Numbered from the stretch's first letter, positions 16,652-25,898 are shown. The stretch is 40,158 nt of DNA from Clostridiales bacterium (GCA_012523775.1 JAAYTK010000047.1:1-40158), one strand, 5' to 3'. Numbers and translations: made by a program. Notes: generated by a model not told the origin, from the sequence alone.

Positions 16652-17499
16652 TGAGTATTGAGATTAATAACATCAGTAAGAACTTTGGAAGCACCCGTGC
16701 TCTTGATGGAGTAAGCATTAATTTTGAGGAAAACAGAATCTACGGATTGCTTGGAAGAAACGGTGCAGGAAAAACCACATTGCTAAATATTATAACCAAT
16801 CGTATTTTTTCAGATAGCGGCGAAGTTCTTGTGGACGGAATGCATGCAACGGAAAATGATAAGGCATTAAGCAGGATTTATATGATGGGTGAAAGGAACT
16901 ATTATCCTGAGAACATGAAGATAAAGGATGTTTTTCGTTGGACGAAGGAATTTTATCCCGACTTCGATATGGAGTATGCTAATAAGTTGGCGGATATCTT
17001 TGAATTAGACTTAAAGAAAAATGTGAAATCCCTGTCCACAGGATATAATTCAATTTTTAAGGTCATCATAGCCCTATCTGTCAACACACCCTATGTTCTG
17101 TTGGATGAGCCGGTATTGGGGCTTGATGCAAATCACAGAGACATATTCTATAAGCTGCTTATAGAAAAGTACAGTAATTCTCCTGCCACCTATGTAATAT
17201 CAACACACCTGATTGAAGAGGTATCCAATGTTATCGAGGATGTCATCATAATTAAGAAAGGTAAGATAATTAAGAACGAAACCAGAGAAGAGCTTATGTC
17301 GGTAGGCTATACCGTAACAGGCATGGCAAGCCTCGTAGATGAATATACCAGAGGAAAAGAGATAATAGGAACTGATTCTATAGGTGGTCTTAAGTCCGCA
17401 TATATAATAGGAGAAGTAATCAGGAACGAGGTGCCTGAGGGGCTGGAAATCACTAAAATGGATCTGCAGAAGCTGTTCATACAGCTTACCAGTGCATAA
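16651..17499 (+). CDS. ABC transporter ATPase (YtrB-like)
   Basis: This 282-residue ABC ATPase has Walker A GRNGAGKTT (about 37-45), Walker B VLLDEPVLGLD and switch His in STHLIEEV. The signature is LSTGYNS rather than LSGGQ, a variant seen in the group of exporters controlled by YtrA-type regulators. It would energise the single permease encoded next. The ATG overlaps the gntR stop, giving translational coupling. Confidence 0.9.
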   Translation: MSIEINNISKNFGSTRALDGVSINFEENRIYGLLGRNGAGKTTLLNIITNRIFSDSGEVLVDGMHATENDKALSRIYMMGERNYYPENMKIKDVFRWTKEFYPDFDMEYANKLADIFELDLKKNVKSLSTGYNSIFKVIIALSVNTPYVLLDEPVLGLDANHRDIFYKLLIEKYSNSPATYVISTHLIEEVSNVIEDVIIIKKGKIIKNETREELMSVGYTVTGMASLVDEYTRGKEIIGTDSIGGLKSAYIIGEVIRNEVPEGLEITKMDLQKLFIQLTSA

Positions 17500-17512
17500 A
17501 GGAGGGATTGTG

Positions 17513-18265
17513 ATGAATATTAAAGCTGTAACCAAGTATCAAATAAATGAATATGTAAAATCAGTCAGGATATATTACCTGGTAATCTTACTCGTATGTT
17601 TATTCTTTGGAACTCTTACCATTATAAATTCCAATAGTACGTTTAGAACCGGAGGAGGACTCGAAGGCTCAACAATAATATTTTTGTTTATATTAGGTCT
17701 TAATTCCTTTAAAGAGTCATTTTTTATGATGCTTCAAAACGGAACCACAAGAAAGTCAATGTTTATCGGTAGATTGGCAACAATAGTAGGCACCGGGATA
17801 GTTATGGCATTGATTGACAGATTTCTGGTTAATATCGGGGGCTTGCTATATAATATCAGCGATCGCTTTTATATAATAGGATTACATGAAATGATATTTG
17901 ATACAAGAGCAGAATCCCTGCATATTGTAATATTTAATCTCGAGGCTATACTTATAACAATGAGTGTATACATCACGGCTATGCTGGGAGGATACTTTAT
18001 AACAACGGCATATTATAGAATGAATAAGATGTTAAAGATTGCAGTATCGATCAGTGTACCCACATCAATTTTTATTCTGTTGCCGATACTTGATTCAGCT
18101 GTATTTAAGGGGAAATTATCAGTATCAATAGGAAGGTTCATCAGTTATATTTTGGGCAACAGAACGGGAAATCCTTACATTTTACTGTTGACCTGTGTAG
18201 TGCTGATGGCTGTCTCTGTAGGACTGACCTGGCTGCTGATCAGAAAAGCCGTTGAGAAGAAATAA
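17513..18265 (+). CDS. ABC transporter permease subunit
   Basis: This 250-residue membrane protein has about six hydrophobic segments (near residues 20-40, 55-75, 90-115, 145-170, 185-205 and 220-240). It has no soluble domain. It lies 13 bp after the ATPase gene, and the ATG at 17513 follows GGAGGG (17501-17506); a longer in-frame reading from 17492 would have no SD. It resembles ABC-2-type exporter permeases in layout, but no diagnostic motif was seen. Together with the preceding two genes it forms a compact regulator-exporter unit; the substrate is unknown. Confidence 0.8.
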   Translation: MNIKAVTKYQINEYVKSVRIYYLVILLVCLFFGTLTIINSNSTFRTGGGLEGSTIIFLFILGLNSFKESFFMMLQNGTTRKSMFIGRLATIVGTGIVMALIDRFLVNIGGLLYNISDRFYIIGLHEMIFDTRAESLHIVIFNLEAILITMSVYITAMLGGYFITTAYYRMNKMLKIAVSISVPTSIFILLPILDSAVFKGKLSVSIGRFISYILGNRTGNPYILLLTCVVLMAVSVGLTWLLIRKAVEKK

Positions 18266-18307
18266 TTGTCGTTTAGTTATTATTCGGAATTCTTATTTTG
18301 TTACCAC

Positions 18308-18336
18308 TTGAAAATAAATTCTTAAACATATACAAT
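18308..18336 (+). promoter_or_regulatory. Probable sigma-A promoter
   Basis: TTGAAA (18308-18313), 17-bp spacer, TACAAT (18331-18336). It indicates that the next small membrane-protein gene is transcribed apart from the ABC operon. Confidence 0.6.
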
Positions 18337-18379
18337 AACATTGATTACGTTTATAGAATGAATGTTAGGGGAGATTGAA

Positions 18380-18904
18380 GTGGGGGAAATTATCATAGAA
18401 GAATCAAACCACAGAGCATTTGCTATATCCTTGGCAAATTTCTTCATGCTTGTGGCCTCCATAGCGATATTTATATATGGCTTTATAAAGGATAAAAAGC
18501 CTTATGTAATTATTGGAACTCTGGCGATAATAGTCTTTTTTGTGGGTTTTGGGTTAGCGGTTATACAGGCATTAAAGGAAAAGAAGCTGCTGATTATCAC
18601 GATGGATGGTATAGATGACTGTTCATCTGCAGGTGGGGGCTTTGGATTTATACCTTACAGTGAAATTAAGGAATTTAAGATTATCCGTCAATACAATACT
18701 GAAACCATAGGAATTATCCTTGAGAACAGAAAGGATTTTATATCGAAATTGGCACACCCTAAATGGAAGCTGGCTAAAAGAAACTTAAATTTAAAGCAGC
18801 CTGCGATTCAGATTCATACAGAGCTTGCGAAGGATATGGATACTGAGGATATATTGACTCTTCTTCAAAAAAGATTGAGAGATTATAAAAGCTTATATGA
18901 ATAG
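18380..18904 (+). CDS. Small membrane protein with C-terminal PH-like domain (STM3941-like)
   Basis: This 174-residue protein has two N-terminal hydrophobic segments (about 15-35 and 42-62) followed by a soluble, beta-rich C-terminal region (about 75-160, with IIEESNH at the start and FGFIPYSEIKEF in the middle). The arrangement matches the poorly characterised STM3941 family of PH-like membrane proteins. The start chosen is GTG 18380, six bases after AGGGGAG; an in-frame ATG at 18362 has no SD. It has its own promoter. Function unknown. Confidence 0.65.
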   Translation: MGEIIIEESNHRAFAISLANFFMLVASIAIFIYGFIKDKKPYVIIGTLAIIVFFVGFGLAVIQALKEKKLLIITMDGIDDCSSAGGGFGFIPYSEIKEFKIIRQYNTETIGIILENRKDFISKLAHPKWKLAKRNLNLKQPAIQIHTELAKDMDTEDILTLLQKRLRDYKSLYE

Positions 18905-19089
18905 GTTAGGCAGTATGTCTATAAAAGAATAAAATAATCGGCAAAAAAACGGTTGTTTTATTAATTAACCTATGATAATATAATTACTTGTGATATGTTA
19001 TACAAAATTCCTTGCTCTTTAAATGTGATAAGCTTACGTCTTTGAGCATTAGAAAAGGGCCAGAGACCAGAAGGAGGTGCAAAGCAACT

Positions 19090-19377
19090 ATGAATCAATA
19101 TGAATTAGCCTTAGTTGTTAATGCAAAAATCGAGGATGATGAGAGACTTGCAACCCTAGAGGCTGCAAAGGACCTAATTACCAGATTCGGTGGCACAGTT
19201 ACCAATGTGGAAGACTGGGGCAAGAAAAAATTAGCCTATGAGATTCAGAAAATGAATGAAGGCTATTACTATTTCATCCAATTCGATGCTGATTCTAAAG
19301 TTCCTGTAGAGATCGAGCAGAGAGTTCGAATCATGGAAAAAGTAATCAGATATTTATGCATCAGAAAAGATGCCTAA
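19090..19377 (+). CDS. rpsF: 30S ribosomal protein S6
   Basis: This 95-residue protein has the S6 signature (MNQYELALVV, WGKKKLAYEIQKMNEGYYYFIQF) and the ferredoxin-like fold length typical of the family. It binds 16S rRNA in the platform next to S18. The ATG at 19090 follows AAGGAGG (19071-19077); an earlier in-frame start at 19012 would add residues with no family match. It is first in the rpsF-ssb-rpsR operon, an order conserved in Firmicutes. The 185-bp region upstream has a TATAAT at 18979-18984 but no convincing -35, and may hold the S6:S18-binding autoregulatory leader known in other bacteria, though I could not fold it by eye. Confidence 0.96.
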   Translation: MNQYELALVVNAKIEDDERLATLEAAKDLITRFGGTVTNVEDWGKKKLAYEIQKMNEGYYYFIQFDADSKVPVEIEQRVRIMEKVIRYLCIRKDA

Positions 19378-19418
19378 GAGTACTACCTAAGGCAAATTAA
19401 AAAGGGAGGTAGTAACGA

Positions 19419-19865
19419 ATGAATAAAGTGATATTAATGGGCCGTTTGACCAGAGATCCCATTGTGAGATATTCGCAGGGAGAGAGCTCGGTGGCAGTTG
19501 CCAGATATACATTAGCCGTAGACCGTAGGTTTAAAAGAGCTAATGATAACCAGGATGCTGACTTTATAAGCTGTGTTAGCTTTGGTAAGACAGCGGAGTT
19601 TGTTGAGAAATATTTCAGACAGGGTATGAAGATGGCTGCTGTCGGGCGTATTCAAACCGGTAGCTATACGAATAATGAGGGACAAAAAATATATACCACG
19701 GATGTGGTTGTAGAAGAAGTTGAATTTGCTGAAAGTAAAGCAAGTAATCCCGGTTCGGGTAATAATGATTATCAGGGAGATTTTGCACCGGAGCCAAGCT
19801 CAGCTATAGGCGATGGATTTATGAATATTCCGGATGGTATAGACGAGGAGCTACCGTTTAATTAG
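19419..19865 (+). CDS. ssb: Single-stranded DNA-binding protein
   Basis: This 148-residue protein has an N-terminal OB fold (about 1-105; MNKVILMGRLTRDP start, FISCVSFGKTAEFV, YFRQGMKMAAVGRIQ), a flexible Gly/Asn/Pro linker, and an acidic C-terminal tip DEELPFN. The tip recruits DNA-replication and repair partners. It ends with an extra Asn after the usual terminal Pro-Phe. SSB coats single-stranded DNA as a tetramer. The SD is GGGAGG. Confidence 0.96.
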   Translation: MNKVILMGRLTRDPIVRYSQGESSVAVARYTLAVDRRFKRANDNQDADFISCVSFGKTAEFVEKYFRQGMKMAAVGRIQTGSYTNNEGQKIYTTDVVVEEVEFAESKASNPGSGNNDYQGDFAPEPSSAIGDGFMNIPDGIDEELPFN

Positions 19866-19905
19866 TTAGATATAACAATATAATATCGGATAAGGAGGTA
19901 ATGGC

Positions 19906-20166
19906 ATGCGGAATGACAAAGGAGATTCTCAGGTTAAGAGAAGAAACCTGGGCCGTAGAAGAAGGAAGATCTGTGTGTTCTGTGCCGATAAGAATTATAC
20001 AGAGATTGATTATAAGGATGTAAATAAATTAAAGAGATATGTATCTGAAAGAGGAAAGATTCTTCCCAGAAGAATTACCGGAAACTGTGCAAAGCACCAG
20101 AGAGCTTTAACCGTTGCGGTTAAGCGCTCAAGACATATCGCTTTAATGCCTTATACAGTAGAGTAA
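19906..20166 (+). CDS. rpsR: 30S ribosomal protein S18
   Basis: This 86-residue protein has the S18 core ([24 protein letters not shown] and SRHIALMPY). It is the zinc-binding form: Cys23 and Cys26 in CVFC and Cys61/His64 in GNCAKH are intact. The basic N-terminal tail contacts rRNA. It is the last gene of the operon, followed by the terminator at 20181. The SD is AAGGAGG at about 19891-19897. Confidence 0.96.
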   Translation: MRNDKGDSQVKRRNLGRRRRKICVFCADKNYTEIDYKDVNKLKRYVSERGKILPRRITGNCAKHQRALTVAVKRSRHIALMPYTVE

Positions 20167-20180
20167 ATCTTACTATAAAT

Positions 20181-20209
20181 AAAAGGATCCGATTTGGATC
20201 CTTTTTGCT
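20181..20209. terminator. Bidirectional terminator between rpsR and the methyltransferase gene
   Basis: A stem AAAAGGATCC (20181-20190) / GGATCCTTTT (20196-20205) with a 5-nt loop. T residues follow on the plus strand and the A-run on the left serves the minus-strand gene ending at 20218. Confidence 0.85.
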
Positions 20210-20217
20210 TTGTAAAT

Positions 20218-20823
20218 TTACTGACTTTGAGGCGAAGATTGTTTGATGCAGCACAAAATATAAAATCCTTTTTTCTTATATATAGGTGTGCAATTATTAA
20301 ATATGGTTAACAGCTTGTCTATTGTGGTTTCCGCACCATGTTTTTTTTGTATGACTATAAACAGCTTTCCCTTATCATATAAGTGTTCAAAGGCTTCTTC
20401 ATACATTTTATATAGTGTTTTTTTACCTGCATGAATGGGAGGGTTAGTAACAATATTATCAAACTTCTCTGTAATATTCGAAAAACTATCTGATTCAATT
20501 ATTTTTGCAGTCACATTATTTAATCGGCAATTTTCTTTTGCACATTCTAATGCCCTTAAATTGCTGTCAGCCATAGTAACCTTTGATAAATTATTATGCT
20601 TGCTTAAAACTATTCCGATTATTCCATAACCGCATCCCAAATCCAATAAGGAGCCTTTTATCTCGGGCAGGTTATTCAGCAAAATATTCGTGGCATAGTC
20701 AACATGACCGGGTGAAAACATACCGCTGTTACTTACCAAAGTATAGCTTTGATCGTTAAATGTATAGGTGAAATTTATCTTATTTTCTTTTATTGTATAA
20801 TCAGTCTTAAAATAATGTGACAT
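20218..20823 (-). CDS. RsmC-like class I SAM-dependent methyltransferase
   Basis: This 201-residue single-domain methyltransferase has SAM motif I LLDLGCGYGIIG (about 59-70) and catalytic NPPIHAGK (127-134), typical of base N-methyltransferases acting on rRNA guanine (RsmC/RlmG group). In Firmicutes this short form has only the catalytic domain. The first 45 residues (HYFKTDYT...GMFSPGHVD) match the conserved N terminus of the short family. The SD AAAGGAGAA lies ten bases before the ATG. It is transcribed opposite to its neighbours. The RNA target is inferred from the family. Confidence 0.85.
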   Translation of the reverse strand: MSHYFKTDYTIKENKINFTYTFNDQSYTLVSNSGMFSPGHVDYATNILLNNLPEIKGSLLDLGCGYGIIGIVLSKHNNLSKVTMADSNLRALECAKENCRLNNVTAKIIESDSFSNITEKFDNIVTNPPIHAGKKTLYKMYEEAFEHLYDKGKLFIVIQKKHGAETTIDKLLTIFNNCTPIYKKKGFYILCCIKQSSPQSQ

Positions 20824-20993
20824 CCCAAAACATTCTCCTTTTAATATATTCGTTGTGAATCATATCTGTTTTGACAAATCCGACCTTCTGTTTAGTGATA
20901 TTATAGATGTATAAATGGAGTTTGGCAATAGAGTAATATTATTATAAACAAAACCTGAAAATAAAATAAGAACTTTAAATACTGACAAATTTA

Positions 20994-21002
20994 TGTTACA
21001 AT
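20994..21002 (+). promoter_or_regulatory. Extended -10 promoter for gdpP
   Basis: TG-T-TACAAT (20994-21002) is an extended -10 element; TTTAAA 17 bp upstream is a weak -35. About 50 nt of leader separates it from the gdpP start. Confidence 0.5.
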
Positions 21003-21058
21003 GTCCACGATAGGCGGAGCAACTACCCCCGCAAAAATCTCCAAAAGGAGTATTAACC

Positions 21059-23119
21059 ATGGGTAAGAAAATGAGATTGAACAGTTCACTAAGATCATAT
21101 CTTTTATGGCCGATTTATCTAACGGTTCTTTTACTGTCAATGAATCTTGTTATATATGTAATAGACAAGCAAGCCGGATATGTCATGTCGGGTTTTGTGG
21201 CGGTGTATTTTTTGCTTTCACTGGTAATCTTTTATTACAAATGGCACAATATAGCGACTGAGCTTGTCAGATACGCCATGGATTTCGCTCAGGTGCAGAA
21301 GCGCTTACTTAAGGAAATGGCTATTCCCTATGCACTTCTTGATGTGGATGGGAAGCTGCAATGGGGTAATAATGAATTCATAGATTTACTCCAGGGTAAA
21401 AAGGTAATAGGACGCTCCATATCCAGTATCTTTCCGGGATTGACTCCGGAGAGCCTTCCGAAGGCCGGGGCCGATGAAATGGCCCATATTACATTAAACA
21501 ATCGTAATTATAAGGTTGTACTTCGAAAAATTATATCTCCGAATTTTGATGAGGATGCAAATTGGAGTTTCTATGAATCAGAGAATGCATGGGATACTAA
21601 CAATGCCTTAATCGCAATGTTTTTGTTTGATGAGACAGAAATTATTGCTTTGCAAAAAGAAAATAAAGATCAGAAGCTGATTGTTGGATTATTATATATC
21701 GATAATTATGATGAAGCTTTAGACAGTATAGACGAAGTAAGACGATCCTTACTTACTGCTCTTGTAGACAGAAAAATAAATAAGTACATGCAGGGTATTG
21801 ACGCAGTCATAAAGAAGCTGGAGAAGGATAAATTTATCTTTGTATTTCAACATAGATATCTTTCTGTCCTTCAAAGCACCAAATTCTCTCTTTTGGAGGA
21901 GGTCAGAAACGTCAATATCGGTAACGAAATGGCTGTAACCATAAGTATAGGCCTTGGAGTAAATGCAGACAGCTATATAACCGGATATGAATATGCCAGG
22001 GCAGCCATAGACCTTGCTTTGGGCAGAGGCGGAGACCAGGCCGTCGTTAAGGACAGGGATAAGATTTCTTACTATGGAGGAAAAAGCATTCAGGTAGAGA
22101 AAAGTACCAGGGTAAAGGCCAGGGTAAAGGCTCATGCATTCCGAGAGTTTGTTGAAGGTAAGGACAAGATTGTGGTAATGGGTCATGCTCTTGGAGACGT
22201 GGACTCCTTCGGAGCGGCAATCGGTGTCTATAGGATAGGAAAAACATTTAATAAGAAGGTCCACATAGTAATAAATGAAATAACTTCTTCATTGCGACCT
22301 ATGATTAGCCGTTTTGTCGGTAATCCTGATTATGAGGAAGATCTTTTTCTTAATAATGAACAGGTAAAAGAGGTTTTTGATGTAAACACATTACTTGTGA
22401 TTGTAGATGTCAACCGTCCAAGCCTATTGGAATGTGAAGAACTTCTTGATTATGCAAGAACAGTTATAATATTTGATCATCACAGACAGACAAACGAAGG
22501 AATTGAGAATGCGGCACTGTCTTATATAGAGCCTTTTGCATCCTCAACATGCGAGATGATAGCCGAAATTCTGCAATATACAGGCGGTAATCTTAAGTTA
22601 CGGCCAATGGAAGCAGATGCTCTATATGCCGGTATTATGATTGATACGAACAATTTCCTTACAAAGTCAGGAGTTAGGACATTTGAAGCGGCTGCATACT
22701 TGCGGAGAAACGGTGCCGATGTAACAAGGCTTCGCAAATTCTTTAGGAGTGATATAACAGAATTTAAGATTAAGGCGGATGCTATCAGCTCTACCGAGGT
22801 ATATCTGGACTACTACGCTATAGCAGTATGTGCCAGTGACGAGGTGGACAGCCCCACCATTATTGCGGCACAAGTGGCCAATGAACTGTTGAACATTGCT
22901 GATATGAAGGCATCATTTGTTCTTTCGGAGTTTAACAACAAGATTTATATAAGCGCAAGATCGATTGACGAGGTTAATGTGCAGCTGGTCATGGAAAGAT
23001 TAGGCGGAGGAGGCCATCTTAGCGTGGCAGGAAGCCAGCTGGAGGGCTGTACAATTGAGGAAGCAGTAGCTATGCTTAAGGAGACACTCGATACCATGGT
23101 AAAAGAAGGAGACATCTGA
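21059..23119 (+). CDS. gdpP: Cyclic-di-AMP phosphodiesterase GdpP
   Basis: This 686-residue membrane protein hydrolyses c-di-AMP to pApA, controlling osmotic and cell-wall homeostasis. Order of domains: two transmembrane helices (about 14-35 and 42-60), a PAS-like domain (about 80-170), a degenerate GGDEF domain (about 200-345, GRGGDQAVV instead of GGDEF), a DHH domain (GHALGDVDSFGAAIG near 375-389; DHHRQT near 472-477) and DHHA1 (GGGGHLSVAGSQL near 647-659). The metal-binding His/Asp residues are intact, so it should be active. AAAGGAG lies eight bases before the ATG. It is followed by rplI and dnaB, an arrangement conserved in Firmicutes. Confidence 0.94.
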   Translation: MGKKMRLNSSLRSYLLWPIYLTVLLLSMNLVIYVIDKQAGYVMSGFVAVYFLLSLVIFYYKWHNIATELVRYAMDFAQVQKRLLKEMAIPYALLDVDGKLQWGNNEFIDLLQGKKVIGRSISSIFPGLTPESLPKAGADEMAHITLNNRNYKVVLRKIISPNFDEDANWSFYESENAWDTNNALIAMFLFDETEIIALQKENKDQKLIVGLLYIDNYDEALDSIDEVRRSLLTALVDRKINKYMQGIDAVIKKLEKDKFIFVFQHRYLSVLQSTKFSLLEEVRNVNIGNEMAVTISIGLGVNADSYITGYEYARAAIDLALGRGGDQAVVKDRDKISYYGGKSIQVEKSTRVKARVKAHAFREFVEGKDKIVVMGHALGDVDSFGAAIGVYRIGKTFNKKVHIVINEITSSLRPMISRFVGNPDYEEDLFLNNEQVKEVFDVNTLLVIVDVNRPSLLECEELLDYARTVIIFDHHRQTNEGIENAALSYIEPFASSTCEMIAEILQYTGGNLKLRPMEADALYAGIMIDTNNFLTKSGVRTFEAAAYLRRNGADVTRLRKFFRSDITEFKIKADAISSTEVYLDYYAIAVCASDEVDSPTIIAAQVANELLNIADMKASFVLSEFNNKIYISARSIDEVNVQLVMERLGGGGHLSVAGSQLEGCTIEEAVAMLKETLDTMVKEGDI

Positions 23120-23139
23120 TATTAGAGAGGAGTTAACAT

Positions 23140-23586
23140 ATGGAAGTAATATTGACACAGGATGTTAAGAGTTTGGGTAAGAAGGGCGATATCGTAAAGG
23201 TAAGCGACGGATATGCAAGAAATTATATTTTACCCAAAAAGCTTGGTGTTGAAGCCACTAAGCAGAATTTATACGAATTGAAGCTTCAAAAGGATGCCGA
23301 GGAGAGAAGGCAGCAGGAAATTCTTGATGAAGCCAAAGCACTAGCAAAGAAAATGGAGGCTTCTACGGTTACATTAAAAATAAAGGTCGGCGAAGGAGGT
23401 AAGACCTTTGGTTCTATCTCTACTAAAGAGATTGCAGCGGCTCTAAAGGAGCAATCAGGTATTGAGTTGGACAGAAAGAAGATTCAGCTCTCAGAGCCGA
23501 TTAAGAATCTAGGCACCTATAATGTTGGAGTAAAGCTACATCCTAATGTTACGGTAGATCTGAAGGTTGTGGTTGTAGCGGAGTAA
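23140..23586 (+). CDS. rplI: 50S ribosomal protein L9
   Basis: This 148-residue protein has the L9 N-terminal domain (MEVILTQDVKSLGKKGDIVKVSDGYARNYILPK), a long central helix (about 40-75) and a C-terminal domain with GKTFGSISTKEIAAAL. Its length equals the family. It binds 23S rRNA near the L1 stalk. It starts 20 bp after gdpP and is followed 34 bp later by dnaB, in one operon. Confidence 0.97.
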   Translation: MEVILTQDVKSLGKKGDIVKVSDGYARNYILPKKLGVEATKQNLYELKLQKDAEERRQQEILDEAKALAKKMEASTVTLKIKVGEGGKTFGSISTKEIAAALKEQSGIELDRKKIQLSEPIKNLGTYNVGVKLHPNVTVDLKVVVVAE

Positions 23587-23620
23587 TGGCATTATTAGGC
23601 TTTATAGAGGGGGATTACTA

Positions 23621-24958
23621 ATGGATGAGGCTTTTATTAAGAAAATACTTCCGCATAGTTTGGAGGCTGAACAGTCTGTAATCGGATCCATGATTATGGA
23701 TAGAGATGCTATTCTTGTGGCCTCGGAGCTAATTAACAGTGGCGATTTTTATGAGCAGCAGCATGGTATTCTTTTTGATACAATGCTGGAATTATATAAT
23801 GAGGGAAAGCCTGTGGATTTAGTAACCTTACAAAATCGGCTAAAGGAAAAGGATGTCCCTCCTCAAATCAGCAGTCTTGAATTTATAAGAGACCTGGTTT
23901 CTACAGTACCCACCTCTGCAAATGTGAAGTATTATGCTCAGATTGTAAAGGAAAAGTCAGTACTTAGAAGATTAATCAAGGTAACCGAGGAGACTGCCAA
24001 CGATTGTTATCTTGATAAGGAAAAACTGGATGTAATTTTAGATAAAATCGAAAAAAATATTTTTAATATTGTACAAAACCGTGGAACTAAAGAGTTTACG
24101 GACATTAAAGATATTGTTCTCAGTTCGATAGACAGTATAGAGGCGGCTTCAAAGAATCATGGAAGTGTTACAGGCATAGCAACAGGCTTTTATGATTTAG
24201 ACTATAAGACAGCAGGCTTACAGCCATCGGATTTAATATTGATAGCCGCAAGACCTTCTATGGGAAAGACGGCTTTTGCATTGAGTATAGCAGAATATGT
24301 GGCGTTAAAATCAAATATAACCACAGCGATTTTTAGCTTGGAAATGTCTCAGGACCAATTGGCAAAGCGTTTGTTATCGATGAATTCCAAGGTTGATTCA
24401 CATAAAATCCGTACGGGTAATTTATCGGCCAATGAATGGGCCAGTCTGATGGAAAGTGCCAGAATATTAGGTAATTCCAGCTTAGTAATCGACGATACAT
24501 CTTCCATATCGGTCAGTGAATTAAGGTCTAAATGCAGAAAGCTTAAGCTGGAAAGAAATCTGGGACTTGTTATTATAGACTATCTTCAGTTAATGTCCGG
24601 TAATAGAAGAGCAGAATCAAGACAACAGGAAATCTCTGAGATATCCCGTGCTCTAAAATCGTTGGCAAGAGAAATTAACGTGCCGGTTATTGCCTTGTCC
24701 CAATTAAGCCGTGCCGTCGAGCAACGACCGGACAAGAGGCCGATGCTATCAGATTTGAGGGAGTCAGGAGCTATTGAGCAGGATGCTGACGTTGTAATGT
24801 TTATCTATAGGGATGATTATTATAACCATGATACGCAGGAACCGGGAGTAACAGAGATTATTATCGGAAAGCAGCGTAACGGTCCTACAGGAACTATTAA
24901 GCTTGCTTGGCTTGCACAGTTCACCAAGTTTGCTAATCGTGATAACAGAACCTCATAA
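23621..24958 (+). CDS. dnaB: Replicative DNA helicase DnaB
   Basis: This 445-residue helicase unwinds DNA at the replication fork as a hexamer. The N-terminal collar domain (PHSLEAEQSVIGSMI...) is followed by a RecA-like motor with Walker A ARPSMGKTA (about 211-219), Walker B LVIIDYLQLMSG, and DLRESGAIEQDADVVMF and IIGKQRNGPTG motifs. Length matches B. subtilis DnaC/DnaB (about 450). No intein is present. The SD is GAGGGGG. It ends the gdpP-rplI-dnaB operon. Confidence 0.97.
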   Translation: MDEAFIKKILPHSLEAEQSVIGSMIMDRDAILVASELINSGDFYEQQHGILFDTMLELYNEGKPVDLVTLQNRLKEKDVPPQISSLEFIRDLVSTVPTSANVKYYAQIVKEKSVLRRLIKVTEETANDCYLDKEKLDVILDKIEKNIFNIVQNRGTKEFTDIKDIVLSSIDSIEAASKNHGSVTGIATGFYDLDYKTAGLQPSDLILIAARPSMGKTAFALSIAEYVALKSNITTAIFSLEMSQDQLAKRLLSMNSKVDSHKIRTGNLSANEWASLMESARILGNSSLVIDDTSSISVSELRSKCRKLKLERNLGLVIIDYLQLMSGNRRAESRQQEISEISRALKSLAREINVPVIALSQLSRAVEQRPDKRPMLSDLRESGAIEQDADVVMFIYRDDYYNHDTQEPGVTEIIIGKQRNGPTGTIKLAWLAQFTKFANRDNRTS

Positions 24959-25065
24959 TGATTATGATGATAACCATGGCTATTAATAATAATTATTAAT
25001 GCAGTAAACATATATTCTTAAATATATATTCGTAGAATTGTAATTAATAATAGAATATTGTGTTG

Positions 25066-25099
25066 AAAAGAAGAGACTTCGGTGAAGTGTCTTCTTTTT
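25066..25099 (+). terminator. Terminator after dnaB
   Basis: The stem AAAAGAAGAGACTTC (25066-25080) pairs with GAAGTGTCTTCTTTT (25084-25098) over a 3-nt loop, with one mismatch. It ends in the T-run. About 107 bp of AT-rich spacer separates it from dnaB, with no gene seen. Confidence 0.85.
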
Positions 25100-25136
25100 A
25101 TGTCGATAAGTTATATGGGAATATAAGGAAATGTTA

Positions 25137-25164
25137 TTGCAATTGGTATTTGCTATGTTATAAT
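25137..25164 (+). promoter_or_regulatory. Promoter of the MerR-like gene
   Basis: TTGCAA (25137-25142), 16-bp spacer, perfect TATAAT (25159-25164), with TG at 25156-25157 giving an extended -10. Confidence 0.75.
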
Positions 25165-25220
25165 GTAAAAAGTGGAAAATAATAACAATATTTCGAGGCT
25201 GATTGTATGGAGGATATGCG

Positions 25221-25898
25221 ATGGAAGATGTTAGGTATATGATTTCAGAGGCTTCAAAAAGGGTTGGTGTAGAATCTCATACTCTCAGATATTGGGAGGA
25301 GGAGCTTGACCTGCCAATCGGCAGAAATGAAATGGGACATCGTTATTATAAGGACTCTGATATTGAACTGTTAAAGACAATAATGAAGTTAAAGGAGCAG
25401 GGCTTTCAACTGAAGGCGATAAAAATGCTTTTACCTAAGCTTAATCAACTGGACTCAATGGATAGTCATACTATGGTAAAGCTTAAGAATGAACTTAACG
25501 GAAAGGTGATTGAGATGTGGAAAGATGATAATGATAATACACAGGAGCAAGAAGAGAGGACAAGCCTAATTACAAGTGATAATAATCATGAAATAGATGC
25601 GAATCCACAGGATAAGATGGGACAGTTTAAGGCGATTATGAACCAAATAATCAAATCTGCGCTAAAAGAAAATAACACGGAATTATCAGGGGAAATCAGC
25701 TCGAATGTGACAGAAGCGGTAGTTAAGGAAATGAGCTTTTTAATGCGTCTACAGGAGGAAAAAGAGGAAGAGCGTTATAGAAAGTTTGACGCAACCTTGA
25801 GAGACTATCAAAGAAGCAGAATGCATACCGCGGCTACATATGATGGCAGAGGAAGAAAGAAATCAAAATTCTTCAAAAAGCATAGGGTCTATATATAA
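25221..25898 (+). CDS. MerR-like DNA-binding protein
   Basis: This 225-residue protein has an N-terminal MerR winged helix (about 5-75: ISEASKRVGVESHTLRYWEEE, then MGHRYYKDSDIELLKTIMKLKEQGFQLKAIKML). The remainder is polar, acidic and helical (about 85-195) with a basic tail GRGRKKSKFFKKHR. No metal-binding cysteine or effector domain is visible, unlike classic MerR sensors. The layout, MerR HTH plus charged coiled-coil-like region, resembles RacA-type or DUF-type chromosome-associated proteins as much as transcription factors. ATG 25221 follows TGGAGG by seven bases. It is monocistronic between a promoter and a terminator. Confidence 0.8.
   Translation: MEDVRYMISEASKRVGVESHTLRYWEEELDLPIGRNEMGHRYYKDSDIELLKTIMKLKEQGFQLKAIKMLLPKLNQLDSMDSHTMVKLKNELNGKVIEMWKDDNDNTQEQEERTSLITSDNNHEIDANPQDKMGQFKAIMNQIIKSALKENNTELSGEISSNVTEAVVKEMSFLMRLQEEKEEERYRKFDATLRDYQRSRMHTAATYDGRGRKKSKFFKKHRVYI

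Noticed and set aside
18953-18984. rpsF promoter TTGTTT...TATAAT
   Set aside because: Spacing is 20 bp to TATAAT and 15 bp to GATAAT, so no good pair; left as an unsolved promoter.
19012-19089. N-terminal extension of rpsF
   Set aside because: The extension has no S6 similarity and lies before the SD at 19071-19077.
21749-22264. Minus-strand 171-codon frame inside gdpP
   Set aside because: It lies entirely antisense to a gene with intact motifs and has no SD.
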